A stretch of 8,548 nucleotides of DNA from Nitrospira lenta. GTDB lineage: Bacteria; Nitrospirota; Nitrospiria; Nitrospirales; Nitrospiraceae. The DNA is taken from contig CAMDRK010000098.1 in the NCBI GenBank assembly GCA_945906715.1, forward strand, positions 1-8,548, read 5' to 3'. Positions within the stretch are counted from its first letter, which is position 1; each line of letters begins with the position of its first letter. The notes under the pieces are model-generated. The model had not been told where the DNA came from. It was given only the letters and a program-made list of their open reading frames with translations, and did no database searches. The position numbers and the translations under genes were made by a program. Below are positions 1 through 6,228 of the stretch, piece after piece.

Positions 1-233
1 GTCACCAGCACATGTTTGACGTCGGCTGGATGGTTGAGGAAGTACATGGCCAGATCCGAATGGCGAAAGAGGCACTCGGCCATCAGTCCCATCGGGAGCT
101 TTACGACATCGCCGTAGGAGTGACAGCGCAATAGAAAGCCGAGGCTATCCCGCTGAAACTCTGGAAAAAATCCAAACCAACGAGACACCGGTGGGCCGGG
201 GAGCAATGTGGCGGGAATGGTCTGGCCTGTCAT
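1..233 (-). CDS. Cytochrome P450, N-terminal part (runs off left edge)
   Basis: This is the first 77 codons of a probable haem-thiolate monooxygenase; the rest lies beyond the left edge. The reading frame was translated by hand from the minus strand. After a short leader it has a proline-rich LLPGPPVSRWFGFF segment (about residues 10-23), then FQRDSLGFLLRCHSYGDVVKLPMG (about 27-51) and YFLNHPADVKHVLV (about 64-77). This order is the classical P450 N-terminus: Pro-rich hinge, helix A with the 'YGDVV' start of beta-sheet 1, then 'NHPxxVKHVLV' leading into helix B. No transmembrane anchor precedes the hinge, so it is probably soluble, as is usual for bacterial P450s. The haem-binding Cys and the I-helix motif are outside the window, so substrate and CYP family cannot be assigned. 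ATG at 233 was chosen; an AAAGG about 10 nt upstream is a weak ribosome site. Confidence 0.8.
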   Translation of the reverse strand, partial: MTGQTIPATLLPGPPVSRWFGFFPEFQRDSLGFLLRCHSYGDVVKLPMGLMAECLFRHSDLAMYFLNHPADVKHVLV

Positions 234-254
234 AGATGATGCGCCTTTATGACT

Positions 255-285
255 AACATACTGTAATGACGGCATCGGCTGTCAA
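255..285 (-). promoter_or_regulatory. Candidate sigma70 promoter for the P450 gene
   Basis: A perfect TTGACA lies on the minus strand at 280-285. Possible -10 boxes are CAGTAT at 258-263 (16-bp spacer) or TATGTT at 255-260 (19-bp spacer). It sits 22 bp upstream of the P450 start, so the mRNA leader would be short. The -10 match is mediocre, so this is only a candidate. Confidence 0.35.
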
Positions 286-333
286 CAATCCTCCGGTAGA
301 ACAGAGGAGCGTGGACTGTAAAGGGAACACATA

Positions 334-445
334 TTAAGCGCCTTGCCTGTGCGTGGCGCTTGCTTTGTGGAGAAGAATGAAAGAGGCGGCAGTGTTTGTG
401 AGGTAAATATGAAAAGATTCAGGCGCGGATTCTTTTAAGCGCCTG
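334..445. repeat. Two hairpins carrying the same TTAAGCGCCT decamer
   Basis: TTAAGCGCCT occurs at 334-343 and again at 435-444, 101 bp apart in the same orientation. Each copy is half of a small inverted repeat. AAGCGCC (336-342) pairs with GGCGCTT (355-361) over a 12-nt loop. CAGGCGC (420-426) pairs with GCGCCTG (439-445) over a 12-nt loop. They lie in the gap between the DUF2934 gene and the P450 gene. The copy at 420-445 could help end DUF2934 transcription, but it has no clear T-tract. Function unknown. The rest of the 234-501 gap holds no credible gene, only 9-codon ORFs. Confidence 0.5.
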
Positions 446-501
446 CTTCATGGGCAGTTGGATCATCGAGCAACGACAGCTGACCCGCAATCTTTTGGCG
501 A

Positions 502-693
502 TCAGAGGACTTTTCGCAAGTGGGCCTTCCTGCGAACCAGCACTTGCTTCTCGGCCTGTAGCCAGTACTCAGCATCACGACCGTTCTGGTAGCCACCCTC
601 ACAGTACAGTTGATAGGCCAGAGACCGGATCTCATCTTCCATTGATTCATGCGTAGCGGATGATTCTCCCGCTGCTTTGGGTTGTCTTGCCAT
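502..693 (-). CDS. DUF2934 domain protein, 63 residues
   Basis: A small, probably cytoplasmic protein of unknown function. Residues about 20-51 (EIRSLAYQLYCEGGYQNGRDAEYWLQAE and following) match the DUF2934 pattern 'IRxxAYxLYxxxGxxxGxDxxxWLxAE', seen in many short bacterial proteins. The C-terminus is basic (VRRKAHLRK). The reading frame is open further upstream to 792, but the true start is ATG at 693: it is preceded by a strong GGAGGAGG ribosome site 5 nt away, and the extra upstream residues (MVECPCFLASPDARCYS...) do not resemble the family. The neighbours are PilZ and P450 genes with gaps over 150 bp, so it is probably its own transcription unit. The family assignment is confident; the role is unknown. 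Confidence 0.85.
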   Translation of the reverse strand: MARQPKAAGESSATHESMEDEIRSLAYQLYCEGGYQNGRDAEYWLQAEKQVLVRRKAHLRKVL

Positions 694-741
694 GATGCCT
701 CCTCCGTTGCTGTATGAATGACAGGAAAATGTTTCGTTCAA

Positions 742-770
742 ACTATAGCACCGGGCATCAGGGCTGGCGA
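742..770 (-). promoter_or_regulatory. Candidate sigma70 promoter for the DUF2934 gene
   Basis: On the minus strand, TCGCCA (765-770, 4/6 match to TTGACA) and TATAGT (742-747, 5/6 match to TATAAT) are separated by exactly 17 bp. The predicted transcript start would leave a leader of about 40 nt carrying the GGAGGAGG ribosome site. It also lies inside the upstream reading-frame extension, which supports the shorter start at 693. Confidence 0.45.
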
Positions 771-849
771 GAAAACACGGACATTCGACCATTCTAATCG
801 CCTGTCCGTGCGCGCGAGATGTGTTGAGGCATTGTCTTATCGATGTGGG

Positions 850-1176
850 TTAGCTGTGCCCCGCTGTGGTTTCGAGCTGCCGGATGGTGCGGGTTAGCCG
901 CTCTTGGTTGGGTGAGGTGAGGGACTGAAACTGTATCCCGATCCCGTGCGCACCTGACCAGCGTATGACGGCGCCTTGGATCAGGATGGGAGTCGCTGCT
1001 TCGGGGAGATAGAGCAGCAGATCCACCTTCATTCCAGCGGAGGCCCGAAGGGGACTTTCTACTCGACATCCCTTGTGTGACAGGTCGAGAGCCTTGTCGA
1101 TCGGATGGAGGTGACCCGGGTGAACGAGGGTGCCTGAAAAGGCTGCTTGGAATCGAGGATATTGTCGAACTACCAT
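850..1176 (-). CDS. Stand-alone PilZ domain protein (c-di-GMP receptor), 108 residues
   Basis: Probably a single-domain cytoplasmic receptor for the second messenger c-di-GMP. Both ligand-binding signatures are present: RxxxR as R4-QYP-R8, and (D/N)xSxxG as D31-L-S33-HK-G36. The beta-barrel pattern continues with VDLLLYLPE (about 51-59), ILIQGAVIRW (64-73) and HGIGIQFQSL (77-86), followed by a C-terminal helix. The protein has no output domain, so it would act by binding a partner such as a motility, secretion or polysaccharide enzyme. The frame stays open to 1356, but ATG at 1176 is preferred: it puts RxxxR at the N-terminus as usual, an AAAGGA lies 8 nt upstream, and the extra 60 residues are low-complexity. 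The next minus-strand gene upstream ends 283 bp away, so co-transcription is doubtful. Confidence 0.85.
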   Translation of the reverse strand: MVVRQYPRFQAAFSGTLVHPGHLHPIDKALDLSHKGCRVESPLRASAGMKVDLLLYLPEAATPILIQGAVIRWSGAHGIGIQFQSLTSPNQERLTRTIRQLETTAGHS

Positions 1177-1459
1177 AACGTGGTCCTTTTCTGCGGTCTT
1201 GCCGCTGGATGATCCTACGGACTTCTCACTGGTAGGACTATGCAGATGTAATGCCAGTTGGATACGATTGCGGTCGCCTGTTTGTTCAGAATATTTCGTG
1301 CTTGAAACCCAATTATTGAGACGTCCCTGTCCCTTCATGCTCACCGATGAAGGCAATCGGAAACACCGTGCTGCTGCGAGCCTGGGCGCCTGTCTGTGCA
1401 GTGCAGTGTGGTGGATGGGTATGGTCGATGATCAGAGGAGTGGGGACTAAGTGGCCCGG

Positions 1460-2677
1460 TTACTTGGCAATCGTGATGCTGGGGACTCCGACGCGAGGCA
1501 CCTCGCTGACCGTCATCTGGAACAAGAGATATAGCATTTGAAAGGCCTCGCGGTTCCAGCGTGCCAACGATCCGGTGGTGTTCACGGCGTAGTATTTTCC
1601 GTGGGACTGAATCGACAGGTCTGCTCCCGATAGCGTGCCATCCGATAATATGATCTCCATGGTGTGGATAGGGTTTTCGTGAACAGCTGGGGTCCGCGGA
1701 TCTTTGTCGACGTGGTATTCGGGGTCTTCTCCAATCGATTGTCCCAGAAAGTTGAGAATAGTATTGAAGCTCCGCAGCCGGAAATCTCCCTTGATGGGGT
1801 ATTCCCCTCCGACATGCCCTGGGCGGATGTCGAAGGAGACATCGTTGAGATGCCCTTCTTCAGCCTCTTCGATCAGCCGGGCTCGTTCTTCGGACGAAAG
1901 TATGGCTGGATCATAGTTGGTGATGAGCGTTCGTCCCAAGACTTGTTTGCGAAGGGTATAGGTGTTGTCTTTTTGGTTGTACGTGACGAGATACTCTTTC
2001 TGTAACGCTTGAAAGCCTTCGGCTGTGACTGAGTTGGCAGGGATCGTCCAGGTCCGATAGTAGACGAGCGGTTCGGCATGGAGCTCGTTCTGGTCCTGAA
2101 TGGCTGAAAGGTGTGTCACCACCCGGCGGAACAACTCGTAGCCCCTCCGATCAGCAGGCCTATTGCGATAGGCCTGCTCCTGGCCATGCATCGTGATTCG
2201 CAGTTCCTGCGCCATCAGCCTGAGCAACAGGTCGATGTCGTATCGCTGCCGGAGGAGGAGCAGGAACTTGGTTTCTTGATAGGGGGTCAAAAGCCGCTTG
2301 GTGAACTCTTCCCCTTCGATCGGCACGATACTGATGGTGGGGTTCTCCGCCACACTGCCGCCGAAGATCGGCATGAGTCCCCTGCTGGCCTCTCCCGTGA
2401 GTGCCGGTGTGGCGCCTGCGCTCACACGGAAATCGAATGTCGCGGCGATATTCGAGACGCCGGTGAAGTGAATCGGTTGATGCTGATGGGCGCGGGCGAT
2501 GTTGATGAGCAGTTGTTTGGAGATGGCATCCGTGATCGCCTCATCGTAGCTCGTCACGGCGCGATTCAACGTAATGGGAGAGAGGCAGCCTGTTACGGTC
2601 AGGCTGCAGAAGATTCCTGCCAAGGTCAACCACATGAGAAACTTTGAACGCGGTCCTATTGGCATGTGAACAACCAT
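1460..2677 (-). CDS. Uncharacterised outer-membrane-type lipoprotein, 405 residues
   Basis: Function not known. The N-terminus is a lipoprotein signal peptide: basic GPRSK (8-12), hydrophobic core FLMWLTLAGIFCSL (13-26), and lipobox V-T-G-C with Cys31 as the acylated residue. Position +2 is Leu, not Asp, so Lol-dependent sorting to the outer membrane is expected. The mature part has a conserved-looking block: SYDEAITDAISKQLLINIARAHQHQPIHFT (43-72), AATFDF (78-83), AENPTISIVPIEGEEFTKRLLTP (110-132) and LLLRLMAQELRI (150-161). I associate this pattern with a family of hypothetical lipoproteins in Gram-negative bacteria, but I cannot name it. The C-terminal half looks like a beta-rich domain with several charged loops and no enzymatic motif. 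It lies 140 bp downstream of the peroxidase gene, behind that gene's terminator. The start is uncertain (ATG 2677 or in-frame ATG 2665); neither has a good ribosome site. Confidence 0.75.
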   Translation of the reverse strand: MVVHMPIGPRSKFLMWLTLAGIFCSLTVTGCLSPITLNRAVTSYDEAITDAISKQLLINIARAHQHQPIHFTGVSNIAATFDFRVSAGATPALTGEASRGLMPIFGGSVAENPTISIVPIEGEEFTKRLLTPYQETKFLLLLRQRYDIDLLLRLMAQELRITMHGQEQAYRNRPADRRGYELFRRVVTHLSAIQDQNELHAEPLVYYRTWTIPANSVTAEGFQALQKEYLVTYNQKDNTYTLRKQVLGRTLITNYDPAILSSEERARLIEEAEEGHLNDVSFDIRPGHVGGEYPIKGDFRLRSFNTILNFLGQSIGEDPEYHVDKDPRTPAVHENPIHTMEIILSDGTLSGADLSIQSHGKYYAVNTTGSLARWNREAFQMLYLLFQMTVSEVPRVGVPSITIAK

Positions 2678-2763
2678 CGAGCGAGCCCGAGAATCTTTCA
2701 GCAGGTTTGTAGCATAACCGGCAGCGGCTGCCTAGCGGGTCGCACATGTTTCGTGGTGGAAAA

Positions 2764-2807
2764 CGAAAGGGGTCGAGAGGCGTCATTGCAGCCTCTCGAC
2801 CCCTTCG
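2764..2807 (-). terminator. Strong intrinsic terminator after the peroxidase gene
   Basis: AAGGGGTCGAGAGG (2767-2780) is perfectly complementary to CCTCTCGACCCCTT (2792-2805) around an 11-nt loop, a 14-bp GC-rich stem that can lengthen if one A bulges. On the minus strand the stem is followed by TTTCGTTTTCC, a broken T-tract. It begins about 10 bp after the peroxidase stop codon. It should separate the peroxidase transcript from the lipoprotein gene. Confidence 0.8.
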
Positions 2808-2817
2808 ATCGCGGCAG

Positions 2818-4425
2818 TTAGTTCAGCGGTGGAACCACTCCGGCAAAAGTCAGCAGATCGGTCATGTGAAACTCGCCCGGTCTCGTCACGGAGGGCAGCA
2901 CCGGTGTCCAGTTTGGCTGAGCAGCCAGATAGGACGAGTCATCGGCCTTCAGGAGGCCGATAAAGACCTCACCGACGATGCGGCCTCCCACCGGTCCTAA
3001 ACGGAGACCATTCTCCATGATTTCCGCTTCTTTCAAAATGTAAAACCAGAGCGGCGTGCTCTTCTCCATGCCGAAGGGCGCGAGGGCGTCCAGTTGTGTC
3101 GGTGTCAACGCCGGGAGGTTCATTCTGCGCGCTATCGCCTGGCCTGACGGTATCCCGAAATTGACGTGCCGCATCAGATTGCGTGAGGCCAGCGACTGTA
3201 CCCCATCGGCCGGCAGGCCAGGGGCAGGCCCACGCGAGCCTGGAAGCAACATCACGACGCTGGAAAGTTTACCGTCAATCTTCTTGTTGGGCCTGAAATT
3301 ACCATCGCCGAAATTGAAGAACGTTTGCCAGTCGACAAACCGACGGGCCGCGCGCTTCCCGCCACGCAGATCGACCGGGTCCGTGTCGTTGGGATCCTGG
3401 GCATCGTCGAAGAGAAACGCGAAGAACGGCGATCCGCCTGTGGGGCCGAAGTTCAGACGATAGCTCGGGCGGATTTGTGAATGGCCAAAGCGGTAGGCGG
3501 ACACTGAAAATTCGATGGGGATCAACGGATTCCTTTTGTCCACCTCGTAAAACTTGAGTCCTTTTTTAAGGATGTCATCGACGCGCTCTTGCCCTATTGT
3601 CAGGGGCAGGAATTCGTGCAGGATAATCCACTGATAATGCCAGCGGACCTGGCGTTGGGCCAGTTTGAAGATCCGCTCAGCCGATTGGTCGGCAAGAGCG
3701 GGATCCTTGCGCAAGTGGTCGATCACTGCGTTATGAAAACGCAGCATGGCCATGTGGAACTGAGCAAGGATCACGTGTTCGTCATTCCGGCTATCTCCAA
3801 GGATGGCGTTATTGTTGGGATCACGCGGTAGGTCGAAACGGATCGCGCCGTTGCGGGAGACCTTCTCTGAGCCTGGAATCGGTTCCACACGCAGCTTGAT
3901 GTCCCCGGAGCTTACATCGTACAACTCCGGGGATGCTTCTGGCCCGCTACCATACACACTGTCCAGGTCAAACGCCGCGGTGCGAAAGTTCGTCGTCTTT
4001 TTGGGATTGCTCTGTTCGAGCAACGGGGATCGCGGGTCGAGCGTCACATCGTGGTCCAGGAACTGACCGAAGAAGGTCACGCCGGCCGTCATCTTGTCAT
4101 TATCGGGGTTGTTCGGACTGCTTTGCCCGGGGTTTAAGATCGACTGAATGGGGTCGCTTAGGATATCCAACGCGTCGATGAGGCTCCCTTTTTCGCCCAG
4201 CTTCTTGGCCTGATCACGCGCGGCATCGGTTGGCGGGGCGAAGGGCGGCAACTCAGGAAACATGCGCGTAAACGAATTTTCAGGAGCGTGAGGCCGGTCC
4301 TTCATGCCGGGAAGGTGCAGATTATTTTTCCCCTCAGCGTAAGCCGTAGTGAGGCCGAATAGTGTTGTCGAACACAGTATTCCTGCCAGGCCGGCTGATA
4401 AAAACATCTTTCGGCGATGAGACAG
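2818..4425 (-). CDS. Secreted animal-type haem peroxidase
   Basis: A member of the peroxidase-cyclooxygenase (animal haem peroxidase) superfamily, which uses H2O2 to oxidise halides, phenols or other donors. Counting from the internal ATG at 4407, the key residues are all visible: Q115, D118 and distal H119 in GQFLDHD, with D120 as Ca ligand; the Ca loop TAAFDLDSVYGS (143-154); catalytic R207 and E210 in GDSRNDE; FHN at 224-226; proximal H309 in YRFGHSQIRP; and its Asn partner N410 in RNLMRHVNFGIPS. D118 and E210 correspond to the residues that make ester bonds to haem in mammalian enzymes. LGPVGGRIVGEV (470-481) is typical of bacterial members. The signal peptide ends at AYA-EG (residue 24), so the protein is periplasmic or exported. 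A CTG at 4425 is the probable start: the SD AGGAGGAGG (4431-4439) sits 5 nt from it but 23 nt from the ATG, and it adds the basic SHRRK n-region. The natural substrate is not evident. Confidence 0.9.
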   Translation of the reverse strand: MSHRRKMFLSAGLAGILCSTTLFGLTTAYAEGKNNLHLPGMKDRPHAPENSFTRMFPELPPFAPPTDAARDQAKKLGEKGSLIDALDILSDPIQSILNPGQSSPNNPDNDKMTAGVTFFGQFLDHDVTLDPRSPLLEQSNPKKTTNFRTAAFDLDSVYGSGPEASPELYDVSSGDIKLRVEPIPGSEKVSRNGAIRFDLPRDPNNNAILGDSRNDEHVILAQFHMAMLRFHNAVIDHLRKDPALADQSAERIFKLAQRQVRWHYQWIILHEFLPLTIGQERVDDILKKGLKFYEVDKRNPLIPIEFSVSAYRFGHSQIRPSYRLNFGPTGGSPFFAFLFDDAQDPNDTDPVDLRGGKRAARRFVDWQTFFNFGDGNFRPNKKIDGKLSSVVMLLPGSRGPAPGLPADGVQSLASRNLMRHVNFGIPSGQAIARRMNLPALTPTQLDALAPFGMEKSTPLWFYILKEAEIMENGLRLGPVGGRIVGEVFIGLLKADDSSYLAAQPNWTPVLPSVTRPGEFHMTDLLTFAGVVPPLN

Positions 4426-4430
4426 GGTGT

Positions 4431-4439
4431 CCTCCTCCT
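4431..4439 (-). promoter_or_regulatory. Ribosome binding site that decides the peroxidase start
   Basis: AGGAGGAGG on the minus strand is an almost ideal Shine-Dalgarno site. The only in-frame codon at proper spacing (5 nt) is CTG at 4425-4423; the first ATG (4407) is too far away. This favours a rare CTG start. Confidence 0.6.
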
Positions 4440-4460
4440 GCGGTTCCAGGGCTCTGATAT

Positions 4461-4485
4461 CCGGGATTCAACCGTTGCTTCCCGG
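4461..4485 (-). other. Small hairpin in the putative peroxidase leader
   Basis: CCGGGA (4461-4466) pairs with TCCCGG (4480-4485) around a 13-nt loop, about 20 nt upstream of the peroxidase ribosome site. It could fold in the leader RNA, but there is no sign of a known riboswitch. Confidence 0.3.
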
Positions 4486-4573
4486 TGTGAACGAGATGCG
4501 AGCCAGGCCTCCGCAAGAATTGAACCGTGAGACGCGCATAGTCCATCGCGTCGTTATCTAGTCGAAAAGAAAG

Positions 4574-4585
4574 AGAAGCGCTTCT
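4574..4585. promoter_or_regulatory. 12-bp perfect palindrome, possible operator
   Basis: AGAAGCGCTTCT is perfectly self-complementary and lies in the 445-bp divergent region between the peroxidase and transporter genes, 149 bp before the CTG start of the peroxidase. Symmetry of this kind suits a dimeric regulator, but no known box is recognised. Confidence 0.3.
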
Positions 4586-4608
4586 GTAGAGGATGTTCTC
4601 GAAAGAGG

Positions 4609-4639
4609 ACAGTATGCGAAAGCCAACAGTATGCGAAAG
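4609..4639. repeat. Tandem pair of 14-mers, 17-bp period
   Basis: ACAGTATGCGAAAG occurs at 4609-4622 and 4626-4639 without a mismatch. The centre-to-centre distance of 17 bp is less than two helical turns. It lies in the divergent peroxidase/transporter control region. It may be a direct-repeat binding site or a small duplication. Confidence 0.55.
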
Positions 4640-4700
4640 AATCCATCGATTCTCATAAGCATACAACGTGGTCTCTCACGCAAACGTAGCCGGGTGAGTG

Positions 4701-4788
4701 TTCATTTGGTCTATCTGGTTCACCCAACCAAACCAATAAAACAAGACAGACCAGACAGACCGAACAGACTATTTGAACAAGACAGGGG
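4701..4788. repeat. Low-complexity GGT/ACC and AGAC-rich tract with 9-bp tandem repeats
   Basis: The left part alternates GGT and ACC (TTTGGTCTATCTGGTT, then AACCAAACC after CACCC). It can fold weakly through TGGTT-CACCC-AACCA. The right part holds three consecutive 9-mers, AGACAGACC (4744-4752), AGACAGACC (4753-4761) and GAACAGACT (4762-4770), then GAACAAGACAGG. In one plus frame it reads LVYLVHPTKPIKQDRPDRPNR, with a period of three residues. I judge this an intergenic repeat rather than a gene: it has no ribosome site and the surrounding frame is unremarkable. Confidence 0.5.
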
Positions 4789-4803
4789 AAAAGACGACTC
4801 TGA

Positions 4804-4832
4804 TTGCATTGCAGCAGTGGTCTCTAGATAAT
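4804..4832 (+). promoter_or_regulatory. Candidate promoter for the ArsB/NhaD-type transporter
   Basis: TTGCAT (4804-4809, 3/6) and GATAAT (4827-4832, 5/6) are separated by 17 bp. They would give a leader of about 45 nt ending in the AAAAGG ribosome site before the ATG at 4885. The good -10 and exact spacing make it plausible; the -35 is weak. Confidence 0.45.
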
Positions 4833-4884
4833 GCGCGAAAGCTTCTGAGCCCAGCATCATCCATCAGACGACAAAAGGTATTGA

Positions 4885-6225
4885 ATGTCTTCCATCTCTT
4901 TGGCACTGCTCATCTTCGGTGTCTGCTATCTGGTGATCATCACTGAGCGGATTCACAAGACCATTGTGGCGCTGTTGGGAGCGGCGGTCATGATCGGGTT
5001 TGGCGTGTTGTCGCAAGACGAGGCGTTCTATTCCCACGAGTTCGGCGTCGACTACAACGTGGTGTTTTTGCTGATCGGGATGATGGTGATCATCAACATC
5101 GTCCGGGAGACCGGTCTCTTCGAGGTTTTGGCCATCTGGGCGGCGCAGCGGTCCGACGCGAAACCGTTTCGTCTGCTGGTGTTGCTGGCACTGTTGACGG
5201 CCGTGCTCTCGGCCATGCTCGATAACGTCACCACGGTGCTGCTCATGGCGCCCGTTACACTGGCGATTACCAAACGCTTGGAACTGAATCCTGTTGTATT
5301 TTTAGTAACAGAGGCGCTGGCATCGAATATTGGTGGGACTGCGACGCTGGTCGGCGATCCTCCCAATATCATGATCGCCAGCAAGGCTGAATTGAGCTAT
5401 CTCGATTTTCTCGTGGTCTTGGGTCCGATTGCGGTGGCGATTATGGTCGTGTTCGTGGCTGTGCTATGGATCGTCTATGGGCGAACAATGACCGTGGCCC
5501 CGCATCTCCGGACGGCAGTGTTGGCATTGAGTTCACGGGAGGCCGTGTTAGATCGGCCGTTCTTGCATCGCTGTCTCTGGCTGCTCGGAATCGTCAACGT
5601 CGGGTTTTGCATGCATTCCTTCATTCATCTTGAGCCGGCCACGATTGCGCTCCTTGGCGCGAGCATGTTCATGCTGATCGGTCATGCGAGACGGACGCGG
5701 GGGAGTGCAGTGGAGTTGTCATCTCTCACCGATGTCGAGTGGAAAACCATCTTCTTTTTTATCGGGTTATTTATACTGGTCGGTGGATTGGTGAAAGTTG
5801 GCGTGATTCGTTACCTGGCAGATCAATTGGTGTCTGTGACGCAGGGGAATCTTACGGGATCCACAATGGCGGTGCTTTGGGGGTCGGCAATTCTATCGGC
5901 CGCAGTCGATAACATACCCTACGTCGCGGCCATGAATCCATTGATCGTGGACCTCGCCCGGTCGCTGCACCCGGAGATTTCGGATTATGCCACCTTGGTG
6001 CATCAGCCGGACATTATTCCTCTGTGGTGGGCGTTGGCGCTTGGAGCCTGTCTCGGGGGGAATGGCACGATCATCGGGGCGAGCGCGAACGTCGTGATTG
6101 TAGATATCGCACGCAAAGCAGGCTATCCCATTTCATTCTGGCAGTTTTTCAAGCTTGGGTTTCCCGTGATGTTGGGGTCGGTACTGATGAGCGCAGTGTA
6201 TCTCTGGTTTCTCTATCTCCGCTGA
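4885..6225 (+). CDS. ArsB/NhaD superfamily (SLC13-like) ion transporter, 446 residues
   Basis: An inner-membrane secondary transporter of the ion transporter superfamily (CitMHS/ArsB/NhaD fold), with roughly 11-12 hydrophobic segments. Two halves show the family's internal pseudo-symmetry. AMLDNVTTVLLMAPV (110-124) is echoed by AAVDNIPYVAAMNPLI (339-354). SNIGGTATLVGDPPNIMI (147-164) is echoed by GACLGGNGTIIGASANVVIV (388-407). The paired DN and G-rich hairpin motifs form the ion and substrate site in relatives. The SNIGG-DPPNIMI form is closest to the P-protein/ArsB-like branch. Substrate cannot be told from sequence: Na+/H+ exchange, arsenite or small anion transport are all possible. ATG at 4885 follows AAAAGG at about 7 nt. 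It stands alone, with its own candidate promoter upstream and a palindromic repeat element beginning 3 bp after its stop codon. Confidence 0.88.
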   Translation: MSSISLALLIFGVCYLVIITERIHKTIVALLGAAVMIGFGVLSQDEAFYSHEFGVDYNVVFLLIGMMVIINIVRETGLFEVLAIWAAQRSDAKPFRLLVLLALLTAVLSAMLDNVTTVLLMAPVTLAITKRLELNPVVFLVTEALASNIGGTATLVGDPPNIMIASKAELSYLDFLVVLGPIAVAIMVVFVAVLWIVYGRTMTVAPHLRTAVLALSSREAVLDRPFLHRCLWLLGIVNVGFCMHSFIHLEPATIALLGASMFMLIGHARRTRGSAVELSSLTDVEWKTIFFFIGLFILVGGLVKVGVIRYLADQLVSVTQGNLTGSTMAVLWGSAILSAAVDNIPYVAAMNPLIVDLARSLHPEISDYATLVHQPDIIPLWWALALGACLGGNGTIIGASANVVIVDIARKAGYPISFWQFFKLGFPVMLGSVLMSAVYLWFLYLR

Positions 6226-6228
6226 CTT

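Noticed and set aside
1332..1353. Hairpin CCTTCAT/ATGAAGG with 8-nt loop as terminator of the lipoprotein gene
   Set aside because: The stem is short and AT-containing, there is no T-tract, and it lies over 100 bp past the stop codon.
1177..1356. N-terminal extension of the PilZ protein at 850-1176
   Set aside because: The added residues are low-complexity Ser/Thr/Lys-rich, and ATG 1176 has its own ribosome site and puts RxxxR at the usual place.
2111..2647. 178-codon plus-strand frame
   Set aside because: It is antisense to the lipoprotein gene, whose own frame has a clear signal peptide and lipobox; the antisense protein resembles nothing and lacks a ribosome site.
2720..2732. Palindrome GGCAGCGGCTGCC upstream of the lipoprotein gene as an operator
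   Set aside because: It is short and GC-rich with no matching partner or known box; not strong enough to annotate as a site.
4334..4666. 110-codon minus-strand frame across the peroxidase start
   Set aside because: It overlaps the signal-peptide coding part in another frame and its translation has no recognisable domain; best explained by chance.
4744..4770. CRISPR-like direct repeats
   Set aside because: The repeats are 9 bp and contiguous with no spacers; there are no cas genes.
4631..4831. 66-codon plus-strand frame through the low-complexity tract
   Set aside because: It has no ribosome site, and its periodic sequence follows from the 9-bp DNA repeat; treated as repeat, not gene.
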